From Alphaproteobacteria bacterium (lineage in GTDB: Bacteria > Pseudomonadota > Alphaproteobacteria > CAAGCB01 > CAG-977): 64,000 nucleotides of DNA. The stretch lies in contig CAAGEP010000003.1 of NCBI GenBank assembly GCA_900768875.1, positions 248,001 through 312,000 of the forward strand, written 5' to 3'. Within the stretch, counting starts at the first letter, position 1; every line of letters starts with the position of its first letter. A program made the position numbers and the translations under genes. Shown piece after piece: positions 33,357-43,064 of this stretch. The notes under the pieces are model-generated. The model searched no databases. It was not told where the DNA came from and saw only the letters and a program-made list of their open reading frames with translations.

Positions 33357-35135
33357 TTACAGCGGAGCGCAGGCTTTGGTCAGCCATGCCGCCGTCGCGC
33401 GGTCAACCAGCGGTGAAATGATGCGTTTGATGCGTGCGTGATAGCCGTCCAGCCACGCTTTTTCACGCAAGGTCAGCTGTGTTTTGTCAATCAATCGGCG
33501 GTCAAACGGCGCAAGTGTCAAGGTCGACAATCCCAGCACTTTCATTTCCGCGCCTTCGGTCGGGGGCAAGGGTTCGACCATAACCACGTTTTCCAATCGG
33601 ATTCCGAATGCGTTGGGCTTGTAATACCCCGGTTCGTTGGAAATCAGCATGCCGGGGGCGAGGGCGATGCGGTTGCCCGCGCGCGAAATGCGCTGAGGTC
33701 CTTCATGCACGCTTAAATAACTGCCGATGCCGTGTCCCGTGCCGTGGGCGAAATCCACGCCGTCGCGCCACAGAAACTGACGCGCCAGAATATCCAGCTG
33801 CGCACCCGTCGTTCCTTCGGGGAACGCAATGGTCGCCAAAGCGATATGCCCTTTCAGCACTTGGGTAAAGCGTTTCCGTTCCAAAGGCGAGGGCGTTCCG
33901 ACCGCGATTGTGCGGGTGATGTCGGTTGTGCCGTCCAAATACTGCGCGCCCGAATCAATCAAAAACAGCGCGTCTTTTTGGATGGGCGCATTGTGATTTT
34001 CGTCCGTGTGGTAATGAATGTACGCCGCGTTTTTGCCCGATGCCGCGATTGTCGCAAAGCTTTCGCCGCGGTACAGCGGATTTTCGGCGCGGAAATCGTG
34101 CATTTTCAAAACCGCGTCCATTTCGGTCAAGCCGCCTTTGGGCGCTTGTTCGTCGAACCATGCCAGAAAGCGGCAAACCGCCGCGCCGTCTTTGACGTGA
34201 GCATTGACCGCGCCGTTGCGTTCCGTGATGTTCTTGCAGGCTTTGCGCAACATGCACGGGTCTTCCTTGTCATGAATGACCGCGCCGCCGTCGGAGAGCT
34301 TATTATACGCCCATGCCGAACAGTTCGTCGTATCCAGACATACTTTGGCATGCTGAGCCGCCAAAACGTCCAGCACTTGCGCAAAAGCGGACATCGGCAC
34401 GATTTCCACCAGAGGGCTGAGCTGCCGCTTGAGCGAATCCGTTATTTTGTTTGTATCGACAAACCATTGAAAAGTCCCGCTTTTATACAAAATTCCGAAT
34501 GACTGAACCAACGGGATGAAAGGAATGTCGTTGCCGCGGACGTTTAAAATCCACATAACGGATTCGGGGTTTGTCAGCAACAGCGCGTCGTCTTGGTCAA
34601 CGCCCAAAGCCGCCGTAATGTCCGCGATTTTGGACGTGCTGTCCAATCCCGTGTACTGTTCGGGCAAAGCGACCGCCCAACCGCCGCCGCCGCGCGGTCT
34701 GTCCTGCCACAAAAGGTCTATCGGGTCAACGGGAACGGGGGCGAAAATGGCTCCGTTCTTTGACCCCGCGGCTTTCATTCTGTTGACTTTGGACGGGGTG
34801 TAGAGCCAAGAATTGTAGCCGATGACCGCGCCTTGGGGCAATGCGGCGAACAGCCAATCCCCCGCCTGCGCGTCGGGCGTTTGAATGACGGTGATTTGCT
34901 TTTCATCGGTTTCCTTTTGCGCCTGCAGGATATAGCGACCGTCGACGAACAAAAACGCGCGGTCAAGGAAAATCACCGCTTCGCCCGCCGACCCCGTGAA
35001 CCCCGTCAGCCACGCCAGCCGTTCGGATGCGGGAGCGACGTATTCGCCTTGGAATTCGTCGGCGCGCGGCACGACCAATCCGAAAAATCCGTTTTTCAGC
35101 ATCCATTCGCGGATGGCGGTCAAGCGTTCATTCAT
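33357..35135 (-). CDS. pepP: Xaa-Pro aminopeptidase (M24B)
   Basis: Releases N-terminal residues preceding proline from peptides in the cytoplasm. 592 residues, the long three-domain form: two creatinase-like N-domains and a pita-bread catalytic domain from about residue 320. Metal ligands are visible in LIDSGAQYLDGTTDITRT (two Asp), HGTGHGIG (His), ISNEPGYY (Glu) and GIRLENVVMV (Glu). The symbol is by function; the long form is closer to eukaryotic XPNPEP1-type enzymes than to E. coli PepP. It starts 12 bp after prmA. Confidence 0.92.
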   Translation of the reverse strand: MNERLTAIREWMLKNGFFGLVVPRADEFQGEYVAPASERLAWLTGFTGSAGEAVIFLDRAFLFVDGRYILQAQKETDEKQITVIQTPDAQAGDWLFAALPQGAVIGYNSWLYTPSKVNRMKAAGSKNGAIFAPVPVDPIDLLWQDRPRGGGGWAVALPEQYTGLDSTSKIADITAALGVDQDDALLLTNPESVMWILNVRGNDIPFIPLVQSFGILYKSGTFQWFVDTNKITDSLKRQLSPLVEIVPMSAFAQVLDVLAAQHAKVCLDTTNCSAWAYNKLSDGGAVIHDKEDPCMLRKACKNITERNGAVNAHVKDGAAVCRFLAWFDEQAPKGGLTEMDAVLKMHDFRAENPLYRGESFATIAASGKNAAYIHYHTDENHNAPIQKDALFLIDSGAQYLDGTTDITRTIAVGTPSPLERKRFTQVLKGHIALATIAFPEGTTGAQLDILARQFLWRDGVDFAHGTGHGIGSYLSVHEGPQRISRAGNRIALAPGMLISNEPGYYKPNAFGIRLENVVMVEPLPPTEGAEMKVLGLSTLTLAPFDRRLIDKTQLTLREKAWLDGYHARIKRIISPLVDRATAAWLTKACAPL

Positions 35136-35147
35136 GGCAAATCCCCT

Positions 35148-36038
35148 TTATCGTCCGACTATCAGCGTGCTCCAGCCTTCCAAGCGGTAGCGTTTTTTCA
35201 ACTCCAAGCCCACGCGGCGGTGCGCGCTCAGCACCCATTCTTCCTGTCTGTTCAGCAGACCCGATAAAATCGCCAAGCCGTCGGGAGCAAGGTTTGCCGC
35301 CAAGTCTTTCGCCATCAGCGTCAGCGGACGGGCAAGGATGTTTGAAAACACCAAATCATACGGTCCGTGCGTGCGCACGGCGGCGGGTTTGTAGCCGTTG
35401 CCCGCCTGAGCGGTGATATAGCGCGCCAAGTGATTGTTGCGGGCGTTTTCCAAAGTTACGCGCACGGATTCGGGATCGATGTCGGCGGCGAAGACGTGCG
35501 TGTGGAACGTCGCGGCGGCGGCAAGTCCCAAAATGCCCGATCCGCATCCCATATCCAAAATTTTGTTCGGGCGGCGGTAATGCGAGATTTCCTCCAATCC
35601 CATCAAACAGCCCTTGGTCGTGAAATGTTCGCCTGAACCGAACGCGGTCGCGGCATCGATTTTCAGCGCGATTTTCGTCGGAGGAGGCGGTTCTTTGATG
35701 TGCGATCCGTAAATGTAATAGCGCCCGATGTCCACGGGTTTGAAGCTGATAAGGCTTTCGCGCAGCCAATCGCGCTGAGCCAGAGCCGTCAGTTGATACG
35801 GCGGCAGGTCAATCCCCGCCATGGTCGCCGCGATTTCCAAATTGGCGCGCAAAGCGGATTCGTCGGGGCGGTTTTGGAAAATCGCTTCCAATTTCCATTT
35901 TCCTTTGTCCGCGCCCGTTTCGATTTCGCTTGCCAGCAGAGCAGTGTCGTCGCCGTCCAAAGCACGTTCAAAAAACGGCACGGCATCAGCCGCCAAAACA
36001 AAAGAAAGTTGCCAGTTGTCCGCAGGTTTTGTTTCCAT
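35148..36038 (-). CDS. prmA: Ribosomal protein L11 methyltransferase
   Basis: SAM-dependent methyltransferase that modifies L11. 296 residues. A substrate-recognition N-domain precedes the linker (TAFGSGEHFTTKGCLMGLEE, the family signature) and the class I fold: ILDMGCGSGILGLAA binds SAM, AADIDPES holds the acidic ribose ligand, and VFSNILARPL is the catalytic NxxA-type motif. Its ATG shares one base with the uvrD stop (TAATG), so the pair is coupled. Confidence 0.95.
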   Translation of the reverse strand: METKPADNWQLSFVLAADAVPFFERALDGDDTALLASEIETGADKGKWKLEAIFQNRPDESALRANLEIAATMAGIDLPPYQLTALAQRDWLRESLISFKPVDIGRYYIYGSHIKEPPPPTKIALKIDAATAFGSGEHFTTKGCLMGLEEISHYRRPNKILDMGCGSGILGLAAAATFHTHVFAADIDPESVRVTLENARNNHLARYITAQAGNGYKPAAVRTHGPYDLVFSNILARPLTLMAKDLAANLAPDGLAILSGLLNRQEEWVLSAHRRVGLELKKRYRLEGWSTLIVGR

Positions 36039-38224
36039 TACAGTTTTTCCAAATAATCAGCCATGACTTTTTTCGTGCCGTATTCGTCAAAGTAGACTTG
36101 GACGGTTTTTCCCTCCGCCCCTGTGACGCGTCCATGCCCGAAACGTTCATGATACACTTCCGTTCCTTTTTGAAAAGCGGGCTTTTCGGGTGTGTTGAAA
36201 AATCCCGTCTTTCGATATCTGTAATTATTTTTATAGGAATAATCGTCGTTTGTATAGCTTTTATTGTATCCGCCGTACCCGTAGTTGTCCGATATCGCGC
36301 TTTGCAGGCGGACGTGTTCGGTCGGCAGTTCGTTGATAAACCGCGACGGCAGATTGTTTTGCCACTGATTGTACATGCGCCGCGACCCCGCAAAGCTGAT
36401 GTAGACTTGCTTTTTCGCGCGGGTGATGCCGACGTAAGCCAGACGGCGTTCTTCCTCCAAGGCGTTTGCGCCGCCTTCGTCCAGCGATTTTTGGTGCGGG
36501 AAGATTCCTTCCTCCCACCCCGGCAGGAAAACGCAGTCGAATTCCAGCCCTTTGGCGGCGTGCAAAGTCATCAAAGACACCGAATCGCCCGTCGCCGCCG
36601 CCGTGTCGTTTTCCATGACAAGAGAGATGTATTCCAAATAATCATCAAAGTTGGCGTATTCTTTGATAATGCCGACCAATTCCTGCAGGTTTTCGACGCG
36701 CCCTTCGGCATCGGGCGTTTTTTCCGTGCGGCGCATTTCCATATAGCCGCTTTCGTCCAGCATGCGGCGCAGCAACTCCTCGGGCGGTTCGCCCTGATGC
36801 AGCAAATCGCGCCAAGAATCAAACAGGGCGAAAAATTTTTCCAATCCCGTTTTTGCCGTGCCTTTAATCGCTTTTTCCGCCAGCAAAGCATGAGCGGATT
36901 CAAACATGCTCGATCCGTCGGCGCGGGCGCGGACTTGAATGTTTTGCAAAGCCGTATCGCCGATGCCCCGCCGCGGCTTGTTCACGATGCGCAGAAAAGC
37001 CATGTCGTCCTTGGGGTGAACCAACAGACGGATGTACGCCGACGCGTCGCGGATTTCTTCGCGTTCGTAAAACCGCATGCCCGCGATGACTTTGTACGGA
37101 ATGCCCGCATTCAACAAAACGTCTTCGACGGCGCGGGTTTGAAAGCTTGCCCGCACCAAAACCGCGATTTGCGACAGCTTTGTGCCATGCCTTTGTTCGG
37201 CTTCGATTTGGTCGCAGATTTTGCGCGCTTCGTCCTCGCCGCTCCATACGCCTGTGACGACGACTTTTTCCCCGACGGCGTTTTCACGTCCGGGGGCGGT
37301 GTGCAGAGTCTTGCTCAAACGGTGGACGTTGTTGGCAATCAGCCCCGACGCCGCTGCCAAAATGTGCGCCGTCGAACGGTAGTTGCTTTCCAGCCGAATC
37401 AAAGTCGCGTTCGGAAAATCCTGCTCAAAGCGCAGAATGTTGCCGACTTCCGCCCCGCGCCAAGAGTAAATCGATTGATCGTCGTCGCCGACACAGCACA
37501 AGTTGTGATGATACCCCGCCAGCAGACGAAGCCAGAGATATTGAACAATGTTGGTGTCTTGGTATTCGTCGACCAGAATATAGCGGAACTGCCGCTGAAA
37601 AGCTTTCAGCACATCGGGATATTTTTGGAACAATTCGACGCAATACAGCAATAAATCGCCGAAATCGACCGCGTTCATCGCTTTCAGCCGCGTCTGATAA
37701 GCTTCGTACAGCCGCACCGCCAAAGGCGAAGCGGGATTGGGCGACTGATTGGCTTTGTCGGGAGTCAGCCCTTGGTCTTTCAGTCTTTGAATCTGCCCCA
37801 TAATCAGCGGAGGCGGGTTTTCTTTCAAATCAAGTCCGTCGGCAGTCATGATTTGTTTCAGCAAACGTTCCTGATCGGCGGCGTCCAAAATCGTAAAACC
37901 GTGGGAAAGCCCGACTTTTTCGGGGTGGTTGCGCAAAATCCTCAGTCCGATTTTGTGAAAAGTCCCCAGCCACAAAGCGCGCGCGTCTTCGCCGATGACG
38001 GCTTGCAGACGCTCGGTCATTTCGTTGGCGGCTTTGTTGGTGAACGTCACCGCCAAACATTGAAAGGGCAGGGCTTTTCCCGTTTGAATAATGTACGCCA
38101 GACGCGTCGTCAAGACGGTGGTTTTTCCCGAACCCGCACCCGCCAAGACCAAAACGGGACCTTCTGTGGTTTCGACGGCTTGGCGTTGTTCGGGGTTCAA
38201 TCGGCTGAGGTCAAGTTCTTGCAT
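36038..38224 (-). CDS. uvrD: ATP-dependent DNA helicase UvrD/PcrA
   Basis: Superfamily 1A 3'-5' helicase acting in nucleotide excision and mismatch repair. 728 residues with all helicase motifs: Walker A LAGAGSGKTTVL (about 27-38), motif II DEYQDTN, motif III GDDDQSIYSWRGA, LESNYRSTAHIL (IV), LMTLHAAKGLEFDCVFLPG (V) and YVGITRAKKQVYISFA (VI). The C-terminus has the PcrA-type Tudor-like end (VYHERFGHGRVTGAEG), which in relatives contacts RNA polymerase. AAAGGA precedes the ATG. First gene of the minus-strand unit. Confidence 0.96.
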   Translation of the reverse strand: MQELDLSRLNPEQRQAVETTEGPVLVLAGAGSGKTTVLTTRLAYIIQTGKALPFQCLAVTFTNKAANEMTERLQAVIGEDARALWLGTFHKIGLRILRNHPEKVGLSHGFTILDAADQERLLKQIMTADGLDLKENPPPLIMGQIQRLKDQGLTPDKANQSPNPASPLAVRLYEAYQTRLKAMNAVDFGDLLLYCVELFQKYPDVLKAFQRQFRYILVDEYQDTNIVQYLWLRLLAGYHHNLCCVGDDDQSIYSWRGAEVGNILRFEQDFPNATLIRLESNYRSTAHILAAASGLIANNVHRLSKTLHTAPGRENAVGEKVVVTGVWSGEDEARKICDQIEAEQRHGTKLSQIAVLVRASFQTRAVEDVLLNAGIPYKVIAGMRFYEREEIRDASAYIRLLVHPKDDMAFLRIVNKPRRGIGDTALQNIQVRARADGSSMFESAHALLAEKAIKGTAKTGLEKFFALFDSWRDLLHQGEPPEELLRRMLDESGYMEMRRTEKTPDAEGRVENLQELVGIIKEYANFDDYLEYISLVMENDTAAATGDSVSLMTLHAAKGLEFDCVFLPGWEEGIFPHQKSLDEGGANALEEERRLAYVGITRAKKQVYISFAGSRRMYNQWQNNLPSRFINELPTEHVRLQSAISDNYGYGGYNKSYTNDDYSYKNNYRYRKTGFFNTPEKPAFQKGTEVYHERFGHGRVTGAEGKTVQVYFDEYGTKKVMADYLEKL

Positions 38225-38251
38225 TGTTCATCCTTTATTTCTTTACCGATT

Positions 38252-38280
38252 GTTTTAAAGAAAAAAGGTTAAAAATTCAA
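38252..38280 (-). promoter_or_regulatory. Candidate promoter of uvrD-prmA-pepP-trkH
   Basis: On the minus strand TTGAAT, 17 bp, TAAAAC, about 28 bp before the uvrD start. Confidence 0.35.
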
Positions 38281-38318
38281 GAACAAAAACAGTACGAATG
38301 AGAACAAAAAGTAACAGG

Positions 38319-38346
38319 AAAAGCCCCTTTTGAAAGGGGCTTTTCC
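38319..38346 (-). terminator. Terminator of malQ
   Basis: Stem AAAAGCCCC/GGGGCTTTT lies about 15 bp past the malQ stop on the minus strand; its T-run works in that direction. Confidence 0.8.
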
Positions 38347-38361
38347 CGTAATTGATATTGT

Positions 38362-40992
38362 TTAGCGAGAACGGTTGGACTGCAACTTCTGAACGTTCAG
38401 CACTTTGTTGGCTGTGCCGCTCTGCTGATACTGCCGTTTCCTTTCTTCAATCGCCTGACGGCGGCTTTCGTAATTCTTTTTGAATTCTTCCGTTTTCTGG
38501 ACATCGCGCTGACGATGTTTTTCCGAGAATTTCGCCGCAATGATGTCGTAAGCGTAGGTCTGGAAATATCCGCTGTTTGCCAAGCTCTGGTACAGGGAAA
38601 CAACACGTTTTGCATCACGCTGTTTGTTTTCCGTACGGCCGGGGCGTTTGAAGTCGGGAACCTGCGGATCCAGCACTTTCGAATTTTCGTTGCCCGCTTG
38701 ACGGTAGCCGTTCAAAATCGTTGAAATTTCCTTGAACACGGGAACTTCTTTGATTTCGTTGACTTTCAAGTGCATCTTGGGACGCCAGTTTTTCCAAGGG
38801 ATGTTGCTTGCGCCGCCCTGTTCAAAGACTTTGTGGACGTTTTCGCTCTTGGACTCGTGCCGCTGACGCGTGCCGGGGATGTTGCCCATATAGTTCGTGC
38901 GGAACATATCCGAGAACGGGAACAGCAACATTGCCGATTTGGACTGACCCAAGTAATCCGCAATCGCCTGTTCAAATTTGTTCGGAACAGAACGAGTGTC
39001 GTGCGCGGGGTCTGCGACGGCTTGAGCACCGACTCTTTCCCAACAGCCTTTTTCGCACAAGGCATAATTGATAGCGCAACGCTGGGTTTCGTACTGTCTG
39101 AATTCCATATTGCGCTGTTGATCGCTTTCGTAATAGCCCAAATAGTCTTTCAAGTGTACGTCGCGCGCGGTCCATTGGCTCGCCAAAGACGGCGTGTCGT
39201 GCGTGGACGGAGCCGCCGTCGAATACATCGGGTATTCTTCGGGGTGGCGGAACGCGTTGTTGTCGTTGCCGTTCTGATAGCCCCATTGACGTTCAAAGGG
39301 CAATACGCGGTACGACAGAATGCCGTGATCCATCAATTTGTCTTGGAAGCCCGGAGGCAGCTGCCCCAAATCTTCGCCGATGAGCATGCATTTGTTGCGG
39401 TTGGATTCCAACGCTGCGACAGCCATCAGGTCGTCAACGGGATAGTAAACAAACGCACCTTCTTTGGCGGTTTTGCCGTGCGGAATCATGTACAGACGCG
39501 CCAACTGCAAAACGTGGTCCAAACGCGTGCAACCCGATGTTTTCATATTGTTGCGCAACATTTCGATAAACGGTTTGTATCCCGATTCTTTCAATGCTTT
39601 CGGTTTAAAGCCCAAAACGTCCCAGTTCTGGCCGTTGGGGCTCAAAATGTCGGCGGGAGCGCCTGCGGACGCCTTCATATACAGATCCTTACAGCCCCAA
39701 CCTTCAAAGCCGAACGGCGCACTGCCGACGGCGATATCAGTGTACAAACCGACTTTCATACCGTTGTTGTGGCAGACATCCTGCACGTTTTCCATCTGAC
39801 GCAGAGTTTCCCATTGCAGATAGGTGTACTTTTCAACCTGCTTTTTGTTCTGTTCTTTGAACGTCTGAACTTCGGGGGTTGAAGGATCTTGATATTCTTT
39901 GGGCCAATCACGCCAGTCGAAGCTTTTCGGATCGGCTTTCGAGAAATGGTCGGACAAAGCCTGCCATGTCGCAAAGTCTTCCAGACGTTTGCCGCCTTCG
40001 GCTTTGAACGCTTCAAAAGCGGCACGGCGTTCGGGGGAAGCTGATTTTTCAAACGTGTCAAAGCATTTGTCCAGAATCGGATTTTTCAGCTCGAACGCGG
40101 ACGTGTAGTCAACATCAACCGTATCCTGCGCTTTGCGGCGTTTTTCCGTGTATTCGGGCGAATCGTACAAAGCTTGAGCTTCTTTGCTGTCCTTGAAATC
40201 GGGGACGGCGGTCACATCCAAATAAATATGGTTGAAGTAAGTGCGGCTGGCGGGCGAGTAGGGGCTCGCTTCTTCCGCGCCGTTCTGGAACATGGCGTGC
40301 AACGGGTTGACGCCGACGATGCCCGCGCCGTGTTTGCCGATGGTGTCCGCGATTTCAGCCAAGTCGGACAAATCGCCGATGCCTTGGTTTTCATCGGAAC
40401 GCTGTTCATACAGCTGAACGGGAACGCCCCACGCTTTGCCGCCGTTTTTAATGTCAATCGGGTCGTAGCATTTCGTCGGCGCGTAAATCATTTCCGCTTT
40501 GGCTTTAGGCTGGCCGGGGATTTGCGCTTCCAACGTATGATATCCCATTTCCATGTCGGCGTTCAATTCAAAGGAACGCTTTTCGTAAGTGACCCCGTTG
40601 ATTTCGCGGCGCATCGGCTGACCGTCTACACCGTAGCACATTTGCGTATCGGCGATTTTAACGGAACCGTCATGTTTGGCGCCGTTTTCTTCGGTTACCC
40701 CCCATGTCAGGGATTCATTGTCGTGTCCCGCGGGAACGACAAATTCGACGCGTTTCTGGCGGTCTTTGCGCAAAACGGAAACATTGGCCAAAGGCTTGGC
40801 GTACTGTTCGTCCAATGATTTGTTCAAAGTTTTGTTGATTTCTGCGGCGTAATCGGCGTCGCTCATATTTCCCTGCGGCTTCAAAACGTCCAAAGCCACC
40901 AACAAAGACTGTTTGTTTTCGATGGTTGCGTGTTCGTCAATACCGGACATCATCGCCAACAGATGCAATTCATATTCGTTTAAAATCGCCAT
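38362..40992 (-). CDS. malQ: 4-alpha-glucanotransferase (GH77), oversized
   Basis: Transfers maltosyl and longer glucan units in glycogen or maltodextrin metabolism. ATG 40992, with AAGGTG 7 bp upstream, gives 876 residues; most MalQ are 500-720. The GH77 catalytic set is present: nucleophile Asp492 in TRLDHVLQLARLYMIP, acid/base Glu540 in GEDLGQLPPG, and Asp599 in STHDTPSLASQW; SPYSPASRTYFNHIYLD is the N-terminal barrel signature. About 160 residues precede the barrel, and the last 55 or so form a basic, Gln-rich tail (RRQAIEERKRQYQQS). No other glycogen gene is near. Confidence 0.92.
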   Translation of the reverse strand: MAILNEYELHLLAMMSGIDEHATIENKQSLLVALDVLKPQGNMSDADYAAEINKTLNKSLDEQYAKPLANVSVLRKDRQKRVEFVVPAGHDNESLTWGVTEENGAKHDGSVKIADTQMCYGVDGQPMRREINGVTYEKRSFELNADMEMGYHTLEAQIPGQPKAKAEMIYAPTKCYDPIDIKNGGKAWGVPVQLYEQRSDENQGIGDLSDLAEIADTIGKHGAGIVGVNPLHAMFQNGAEEASPYSPASRTYFNHIYLDVTAVPDFKDSKEAQALYDSPEYTEKRRKAQDTVDVDYTSAFELKNPILDKCFDTFEKSASPERRAAFEAFKAEGGKRLEDFATWQALSDHFSKADPKSFDWRDWPKEYQDPSTPEVQTFKEQNKKQVEKYTYLQWETLRQMENVQDVCHNNGMKVGLYTDIAVGSAPFGFEGWGCKDLYMKASAGAPADILSPNGQNWDVLGFKPKALKESGYKPFIEMLRNNMKTSGCTRLDHVLQLARLYMIPHGKTAKEGAFVYYPVDDLMAVAALESNRNKCMLIGEDLGQLPPGFQDKLMDHGILSYRVLPFERQWGYQNGNDNNAFRHPEEYPMYSTAAPSTHDTPSLASQWTARDVHLKDYLGYYESDQQRNMEFRQYETQRCAINYALCEKGCWERVGAQAVADPAHDTRSVPNKFEQAIADYLGQSKSAMLLFPFSDMFRTNYMGNIPGTRQRHESKSENVHKVFEQGGASNIPWKNWRPKMHLKVNEIKEVPVFKEISTILNGYRQAGNENSKVLDPQVPDFKRPGRTENKQRDAKRVVSLYQSLANSGYFQTYAYDIIAAKFSEKHRQRDVQKTEEFKKNYESRRQAIEERKRQYQQSGTANKVLNVQKLQSNRSR

Positions 40993-41156
40993 AGAAGTCA
41001 CCTTTATAAAAAAGAGTCGTTGAACTCGTCGGGTTAATTGTTTATAAGGATGATATGACATTTTTTATCGTTTCGCCAGACTTTTTTTTCAGAAAAATGC
41101 TTTTTTTGGAAATATTTTTGAAAAAAAAGAGCGGGGTGGACAGAAAGGAAAACAAA

Positions 41157-41714
41157 ATGCGGTATAAAAAAGCGTTATTGGCGGCTTGCGCTACTGTTTT
41201 GCCGGTGCTTCAAGCGGAAAACGTCTGCGCCATGGGGGAAAAGCCGAGGCAGGATGCGGCGTACTATGTGAACGATTTGAAGCAAGCCGGAAATACTGAA
41301 AAAGCGGCTGTTTCCGTCCGTTTCCCAAAAAAAATGCTGGTCGGATGCGCTGCGACTCAAAATGTATTCGGATCAAAAGCAAAGGGTATCTACGTTTTGG
41401 AAACGGGGGAATTTTACGGAATTGACGATTATCCGCAAATAGACAGAATCAACGTCCATTTCCAACAGCTGTTGACAACGGATGCCGCAAAAGCCAAAGA
41501 ATTGTTTGATTCCGCGGATAAAGCAAATCTTTCAGCCCTGCGTTCCGGCGGATTGGAAGCGGGTGCCGATTACTGCTTTGTAACTTATTCCGCCGAGGGG
41601 ATTCAGAAAACCGTCAAATGGCTGAAAGACCCCTTGTTGCGCGATTTAAATCCTCCGTCGCAGGAAGCGGTGGATTTGTTTGAAAGGGTACAAAATGCCG
41701 TTATAAAAAAATAA
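41157..41714 (+). CDS. Exported hypothetical protein
   Basis: 185 residues from ATG 41157, chosen because AAAGGA sits 6-7 bp upstream and the signal peptide KKALLAACATVLPVLQAENVCA then starts the protein; an earlier in-frame ATG would bury it. The mature part is mixed alpha/beta with FPKKMLVGCAATQNVFG, GADYCFVTYSAEG and LNPPSQEAVDLFERVQNA. No family recognised. Divergent from malQ and convergent with the next gene (4 bp gap), so it is its own unit. Confidence 0.7.
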   Translation: MRYKKALLAACATVLPVLQAENVCAMGEKPRQDAAYYVNDLKQAGNTEKAAVSVRFPKKMLVGCAATQNVFGSKAKGIYVLETGEFYGIDDYPQIDRINVHFQQLLTTDAAKAKELFDSADKANLSALRSGGLEAGADYCFVTYSAEGIQKTVKWLKDPLLRDLNPPSQEAVDLFERVQNAVIKK

Positions 41715-41718
41715 ACGG

Positions 41719-43011
41719 TCAGTCGCTTTCCCCATGGGCGGTTGTTGAGGATTCGGCTGTTGCCAAAGCCGGCGTCGGCGGTGTGAACGTGGTTTTGAAA
41801 ATCGATTCCAAAACATCGTCGCGATCGGCTTCTTTCGCTTTCCCTTCGGTTTCCAAAGCGGCCAATGTTTCCAACAGGGAAACTTTTTCCTGCGCTTGGG
41901 CGGATGCTTTTTCATAGCGGCTTCTGGTTTGCAGCAACAGCCAAAACAAACCGCAAGCGACGGTCAAAGGCAGCAACAACATCATAAAAGGAACAAACGT
42001 GGCGGCTTGCGCCATATATTTTTTGACCAAAAAGCCCATCAATCCCAAAACGGTAATCGAAAACAGTCCGGAAATCACATACCAGCCCGTCATTTGGTTG
42101 ACTTTAGCTTGATTTAAAGACAGCTGGGCGTTCCAATAATCCAAAGCCGTGCCGTAGCGGATGCGGCTGGACACACTTTGCCGCAAAGAGGCCAACTGGC
42201 GTTCGTGATCGTTTTGAATCAAATTCAGCTGATTCCACATTTCGTTGATGGCACTGTCGGATGTCTGCTTGATTTCCGCCACCAGTCTGGAAATGTATTC
42301 GGCGACGTCGCTGCGGTAGGTTTGCAGTTGACGGCGCGCTTCCTCGATATTTTGCTGTAAAGCCAACTGTTCCTGCGCAATGGGTTTAATTTGTTTGTCG
42401 GCCAATTCGACGCGGCGGATGATATGATTGATTTTGCGCAGCGTGTCCGCAACTTTTCCGTCCAGCATTTCGGGCTGGATGTTGGTGCAGTAGTGCATCG
42501 TGAACGCATAGCCGAACGTAAAGCTTTCCGCGTCGGCGTGAGAGGAATACTCGATAACGTCGGACAGAGAAGCCGATCCCGACGCTCCGGCGACAATGCC
42601 CATCAGCATGGGTTCGTAACGGTACATGACAATGGCCATTTTGCCGATTGTGCCGCCGCTGTAAATGCACTTGTAACTCAGGTAATTGTTCAACTCCTTG
42701 CGGATGACGGAAAAACCGTCTGTCGGGGGCGTTTCTCCGTTCAGCACGGATTCGGCGACGGCGCAAATCGTCCGCGGCGTACGCAACTGACAGTCGATGA
42801 TGTTTTGCAGGAATCCTTTATCCGCAGTTTCTTTGCCGAACAGGTCGATCCAAGCTTTCAGTTCGTCGTACGCGAACCGTCCCGCTTCGTAAAAAGACTT
42901 GAATTCAAGTGTGCCGCCGTTGTCTTCCGATTCGACATGCAAAGGAATGTTGAATTGAATGTCCTTTGACGGGGCAAAAGTGTATTCGGGGGAAAAAATG
43001 CTGTCGTTCAT
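41719..43011 (-). CDS. Two-TM coiled-coil membrane protein
   Basis: 430 residues from ATG 43011, where GGAAAC lies upstream; ATGs at 43023 and 43026 are also possible. A soluble N-terminal domain (about 1-190) is followed by a long coiled coil (about 195-285: EQLALQQNIEEARRQLQTYR), two transmembrane helices near 305-360, and a polar C-tail. The layout recalls DUF6161-type proteins, from memory only. No enzymatic motif. The GT2 gene ends 53 bp upstream on the same strand. Confidence 0.7.
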   Translation of the reverse strand: MNDSIFSPEYTFAPSKDIQFNIPLHVESEDNGGTLEFKSFYEAGRFAYDELKAWIDLFGKETADKGFLQNIIDCQLRTPRTICAVAESVLNGETPPTDGFSVIRKELNNYLSYKCIYSGGTIGKMAIVMYRYEPMLMGIVAGASGSASLSDVIEYSSHADAESFTFGYAFTMHYCTNIQPEMLDGKVADTLRKINHIIRRVELADKQIKPIAQEQLALQQNIEEARRQLQTYRSDVAEYISRLVAEIKQTSDSAINEMWNQLNLIQNDHERQLASLRQSVSSRIRYGTALDYWNAQLSLNQAKVNQMTGWYVISGLFSITVLGLMGFLVKKYMAQAATFVPFMMLLLPLTVACGLFWLLLQTRSRYEKASAQAQEKVSLLETLAALETEGKAKEADRDDVLESIFKTTFTPPTPALATAESSTTAHGESD

Positions 43012-43064
43012 TGTTGTTTCCATCATCGCAATGTTTTGAACTATGACGGATTCGGATGAAAAAA

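Noticed and set aside
35930..37654. 574-residue plus-strand frame opposite uvrD and prmA
   Set aside because: It crosses two coupled minus-strand genes whose motifs are intact, so it is a shadow.
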